Positions 61,331-64,000 of a stretch of DNA of 64,000 bases are shown here, in pieces. This DNA is from Staphylococcus piscifermentans (GTDB lineage Bacteria; Bacillota; Bacilli; Staphylococcales; Staphylococcaceae). Positions within the stretch are counted from its first letter, which is position 1. Each line of letters starts with the position of its first letter. The notes beneath the pieces were generated by a model that was not told the origin of the DNA, made no database searches, and saw nothing but the letters and a program-made list of their open reading frames with translations. Both the position numbers and the translations under genes were made by a program. The stretch lies in NCBI RefSeq assembly GCF_900186985.1, contig NZ_LT906447.1:2418001-2482000 (forward strand), written 5' to 3'.

Positions 61331-62155
61331 TTATGAGAATTTAGATAATACATTACCTTGCTCAACTTTGAAATCTTGATTGTATTCATCTACGTCAGAA
61401 AGTCTGACCAAGGAAGTATAATCTTCAATCAATCTTTGTTTAACTTCTTTAGATTCTACAAGTACTGATACCCCCTTGACATGCGCTTTAAACTCATTCA
61501 TCAAATTCATCACGCCGTTGATAGAACCACCGGCACGCATGAAATCATCGACGATTAATACGTTAGAGTTTTCTTGCAGCGTACGTTTCGAAAGCACCAT
61601 CGTTTCAATCTTGCGTGAGGAACCTGAAACGTAGTTGATCGATACTGTAGAACCTTCTGTTACTTTATTATCCTTACGAATAACCACTACTGGTAAATTT
61701 AATATATTTGCCACTGAATTAGCAAGAGATATACCTTTAGTCGCAATCGTTACGATTGCATCTAATTCCTCATCCATGTAAATTGTGGCTATCAAACGGC
61801 CGACTTTATTCAATAATTCCGGATTACCCATGAGATCAGATAAGAAAAGATAGCCTCCTGGCAGCAAGCGTTCTTTTTCTTGCAGCAGTCCGATCACCTC
61901 ATTGATAACGGCTTCCGCTTCTTCCTTACTCATTGTCGGACGATAGGTTACGCCTCCGCTAGCTCCAGCAGTAGTAATAACTGTCCCAAGTTTCTCTTTT
62001 TGCAAGGTTTCGCGAACAATATGAATATCTTCGCTGATTGAAGATTTTGCTTGCTTAAATTTTTTCACGAAGTGTGTTAAAGGTATCAACTTATTAGGGT
62101 GACTCATCAAGTAATGAGTCATATACACAATTCGCTCGCTTCGTTTATAACGCAC
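61331..62155 (-). CDS. purR: Purine operon repressor PurR
   Basis: 274 residues from a GTG at 62155. N-terminal winged helix (about 1-75) and a phosphoribosyltransferase-like domain with the PRPP motif NVLIVDDFMRAGGSINGV; PRPP acts as inducer rather than substrate. Represses purine synthesis genes. AAGGAAGG precedes the start. Lies 16 bases after ispE. Confidence 0.95.
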   Translation of the reverse strand: MRYKRSERIVYMTHYLMSHPNKLIPLTHFVKKFKQAKSSISEDIHIVRETLQKEKLGTVITTAGASGGVTYRPTMSKEEAEAVINEVIGLLQEKERLLPGGYLFLSDLMGNPELLNKVGRLIATIYMDEELDAIVTIATKGISLANSVANILNLPVVVIRKDNKVTEGSTVSINYVSGSSRKIETMVLSKRTLQENSNVLIVDDFMRAGGSINGVMNLMNEFKAHVKGVSVLVESKEVKQRLIEDYTSLVRLSDVDEYNQDFKVEQGNVLSKFS

Positions 62156-62171
62156 AAGAATCCTTCCTTTC

Positions 62172-63026
62172 TTATCCTAGTAATCTGACTAAATAAACCT
62201 CATTGCAGCACCCGTGCACTGCATTATATATATTCTGCGCTTGTTTATAGTGTTTGGCTAAGCTGTAGACGGTCGGACCGCTGCCGCTCATCAAGGCTGC
62301 ATCTGCTCCGTTGTTCAGCATATTTTGTTTCAACTTGCGGATGTTCGGATGCATATCCATCGAAATCGATTCTAAACAATTTGAGAGCGTAGCACAAATC
62401 GTTTCATAATCACTTGTTTCAATCGCCTCGATACATCTTTGCGTATTGTCTTGCTGATTGCATAATTCTCCGACTTGCAGTTCCTGAAAAACGCATGCTG
62501 TAGAAATGCCGACATTCGGTTTAGCGATGACTACCCACGCTTTAGGCGGCTTCTTTAAGAGCTGCACCTTTTCTCCATGGCCTGTGCAGAGCGCTGTCTT
62601 GCTGTAGATGCAAAAAGGAACATCCGAGCCGACTTGTGCCCCTAATTTACTTAATTCATCTAAACTGAGCTGCAGATTAAATAAGCGATTCATTGCGCGC
62701 ATCGTCGCTGCAGCATCTGCTGAACCGCCGCCGAGCCCCGCAGACACAGGGATTTCTTTTTCTAAAGTAATCGTCACGCCTTCTTGGATATCATAAGTCT
62801 GCTGCATCAATAATGCTGCCTGGGATGCCAGATTCTTAGCATTTTCTGGCACGAAATTATAATCCACTTGCACCACTACACGTTGATCTTGCCGCTTCTC
62901 GACGGTAACACGATCATTCAAATCCACTGTTGTCATTACCATCTCAACTTCATGAAACGCATCATCTCGCTTGTAAAGCACATCTAATGTGAGATTAATT
63001 TTAGCAGGTGCCTTTTCGTATATCAT
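62172..63026 (-). CDS. ispE: 4-diphosphocytidyl-2-C-methyl-D-erythritol kinase-like protein IspE
   Basis: 284 residues of the GHMP kinase family. [14 protein letters not shown] at the N-terminus, ATP loop [20 protein letters not shown] (about 92-111) and the [10 protein letters not shown] motif are present. In most bacteria it acts in the MEP isoprenoid pathway. Staphylococci make isoprenoids by the mevalonate route, and the staphylococcal homologue is therefore of uncertain role. GGAGGGCGG precedes the ATG. Confidence 0.9.
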   Translation of the reverse strand: MIYEKAPAKINLTLDVLYKRDDAFHEVEMVMTTVDLNDRVTVEKRQDQRVVVQVDYNFVPENAKNLASQAALLMQQTYDIQEGVTITLEKEIPVSAGLGGGSADAAATMRAMNRLFNLQLSLDELSKLGAQVGSDVPFCIYSKTALCTGHGEKVQLLKKPPKAWVVIAKPNVGISTACVFQELQVGELCNQQDNTQRCIEAIETSDYETICATLSNCLESISMDMHPNIRKLKQNMLNNGADAALMSGSGPTVYSLAKHYKQAQNIYNAVHGCCNEVYLVRLLG

Positions 63027-63204
63027 ATTACCGCCCTCCTTTACGTAAAAATCATTTGAGATTGGAATAACTGTGCAGAGCGGTTGTCTCTCTCGACAAT
63101 CAATTCTTTACACAGAAAACGATGTGCAAAATATGCATTATCGCTATTATAACACGAACATTGAATGTATTCATAATGGTTAATGTTGCACTATTGAAGA
63201 AAAT

Positions 63205-63330
63205 TTGAATGATTTGCCAGGATGGCGGAAGTGGTGTGAGTGTGAGGATGGGCGGTGTATGTAGAGGGCGGCAGACGAGGACAGTGTGGGTCGAGCGCGA
63301 GAGTTGGCGAGCGGCCGCGAGTTTCATTTC
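63205..63330. other. GC-rich, G-skewed intergenic segment
   Basis: The plus strand between ispE and the tandem repeats is dominated by G (GATGGCGGAAGTGGTGTGAG, then GGGCGGCAG and CGAGCGGCCGCGAG), very unlike the AT-rich surroundings. Four GG runs at 63220-63234 could form a two-tier G-quadruplex. A minus-strand open frame across it (63100-63366) has no supporting start or homology and is not called. Origin unknown. Confidence 0.55.
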
Positions 63331-63334
63331 GAAA

Positions 63335-63497
63335 GTGTCTAGGCGCGGCAACTCCCGCCTAGACACTTTCGACCCTAACTGTATAGGCGCGGCAACTCCC
63401 GCCTAGACACTTTCGCCTCTAACTGTATAGGCGCGGCGACTCTGCCTAGACACTTTCGCCTCTAACTGTATAGGCGGACGGCCAGAACCTAGACACT
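63335..63497. repeat. 44-bp tandem palindromic repeats between ispE and veg
   Basis: Four units begin at TAGGCG near 63340, 63384, 63428 and 63471 (spacing 44, 44, 43). Each holds an inverted repeat, TAGGCGCGGCAACTCCCGCCTA, flanked by GACACTTTCG and CTAACTGTA spacers. In the first unit GTGTCTAGGCG (63335-63345) pairs with CGCCTAGACAC over a 10-nt loop without mismatch; the fourth unit is decayed. It is too short and too few-copied for a CRISPR, and no cas genes are near. Confidence 0.8.
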
Positions 63498-63566
63498 TAA
63501 TCACCCGACTTGCATAACCAACGCCCGAATCAACACTAAGCCTTCTCGCCACTTCAAAAATCGCAA

Positions 63567-63601
63567 CAAAAAAGGAATCCTGCCCACAGGATTCCTTTTT
63601 T
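63567..63601 (-). terminator. veg terminator
   Basis: AAAGGAATCCTG and CAGGATTCCTTT form a perfect 12-bp stem with a four-base loop (about 63571-63598), followed by U-runs, about 50 bases after the veg stop. Confidence 0.9.
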
Positions 63602-63647
63602 CAACGAAGCAATAACTGCTTCCAATATTCATTTCAATCTAATCTGA

Positions 63648-63911
63648 CTAGTGTGCAACTGCTTCATGGTGATTATCGTCTACAAAAGAAACTTGTACGT
63701 TCTCAGTTAACACATCTGTGTATGTATAGGATACACGTTCAAAGTTGTGTTTGTCTTGGTCTAATTCGACAATGAAAACTGCGGGATAAGTTTCAGCTAA
63801 AACTCCGCAACGTTCGATTGTTTTCTTACGACCACCATTTGCTTTAAGTACAATACGGTTTCCTAAATGACCATCAAGTGCATTTTTGATGTCCCAAATT
63901 GATTTTGGCAT
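63648..63911 (-). CDS. veg: Veg family protein (biofilm/transcription-related)
   Basis: 87 residues. [45 protein letters not shown] is the family signature; the small barrel resembles translation/RNA-binding folds. B. subtilis Veg promotes biofilm matrix gene expression by inhibiting SinR; staphylococci lack that circuit, so its role here is unknown. Its promoter is strong. Followed by the palindromic repeats and ispE. Confidence 0.93.
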   Translation of the reverse strand: MPKSIWDIKNALDGHLGNRIVLKANGGRKKTIERCGVLAETYPAVFIVELDQDKHNFERVSYTYTDVLTENVQVSFVDDNHHEAVAH

Positions 63912-63936
63912 ATTGCTCCACCTCGCTACAAGTTGT

Positions 63937-63966
63937 ATTATAACACGTTTGCAGCGATTAAGTCAA
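63937..63966 (-). promoter_or_regulatory. veg promoter
   Basis: Minus strand: TTGACT (63961-63966), 18-bp spacer, TATAAT (63937-63942), about 25 bases before the ATG. Confidence 0.8.
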
Positions 63967-64000
63967 ATAAAATTTAAATTTTAACAATGTAAAAGCGTCA

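Noticed and set aside
63100..63366. 88-codon minus-strand ORF across the GC-rich island
   Set aside because: No ribosome binding site, no recognisable protein features, and it is driven by the unusual composition.
63335..63497. CRISPR array
   Set aside because: Spacing is regular, but the intervening spacers are themselves repeated rather than unique and no cas genes are nearby.

Overview
The window is a stretch of the core chromosome of a Staphylococcus (low GC, gene content and protein sequences of the genus). The order rplA-rplK-nusG-secE-rpmG-sigH-rae1-rlmB-mrnC-cysS-cysE-gltX-yacL-radA-clpC-mcsB-mcsA-ctsR, then pdxST/pdxR, two rRNA operons, lysS, folKBP, cysK, hslO, ftsH, hpt, tilS, divIC, rqcP, mazG, mfd, pth, rplY, prs, glmU, spoVG, yabJ, purR, ispE, veg is the origin-proximal staphylococcal arrangement. 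Many protein sequences differ moderately from those I remember for S. aureus, so it is probably another species, but the species cannot be fixed from sequence reading alone. Nearly all genes lie on the minus strand; the only plus-strand block is 16.7-19.1 kb and 20.9-24.1 kb.  LAYOUT (plus coordinates, most genes read right to left). 1-3.0 kb: ribosomal protein genes rplJ (partial), rplA, rplK with leader and attenuator structures, then nusG, secE and a short rpmG. 3.0-9.2 kb: sigH, whose translation start looks sequestered in RNA structure, rae1, rlmB, mrnC, cysS, cysE behind a cysteine T-box, and gltX. 9.4-16.6 kb: yacL, radA and the CtsR-controlled stress operon ctsR-mcsA-mcsB-clpC; its McsA lacks the usual N-terminal zinc finger. 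16.7-24.1 kb: plus-strand accessory genes (NupC transporter, ASCH protein, two acetyltransferases, MFS exporter) around the divergent pdxST/pdxR vitamin B6 locus and a nested-palindrome repeat that supplies the 3' end of pdxT. 24.4-35.7 kb: two nearly identical tandem rRNA operons (offset about 5.2 kb), eight tRNA genes and a lone 5S gene, with recognisable promoters and terminators. 36-42 kb: lysS, a TnpB-only IS200/IS605-type element inserted just upstream of it, a 55-codon orphan ORF, and dusB-folK-folB-folP. 42-56.5 kb: cysK, hslO, ftsH, hpt, tilS, an S1-domain protein, divIC, rqcP, mazG, a flippase-like membrane protein, mfd, pth. 56.5-64 kb: a candidate small RNA with a C-rich loop, rplY, prs, glmU, spoVG, yabJ, purR, ispE, an unusual GC-rich intergenic segment with 44-bp palindromic tandem repeats, and veg.  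HOW IT FITS TOGETHER. The window is mostly translation, proteostasis and precursor metabolism: ribosomal proteins, rRNA/tRNA and tRNA synthetases, ribosome quality control (rqcP, rae1, pth), stress proteolysis (clpC, mcsAB, ftsH, hslO), folate, cysteine, PRPP, UDP-GlcNAc and isoprenoid supply, and transcription-repair coupling (mfd, radA). No CRISPR array, prophage or large novel gene system was seen. The items most worth a second look are non-coding: the candidate sRNA at 56.65-56.73 kb, the 44-bp repeats at 63.33-63.49 kb, the nested palindrome at 19.1 kb with a degenerate relative at 35.9 kb, the sigH start-site structure, and the TnpB element with its presumed omega RNA next to lysS.
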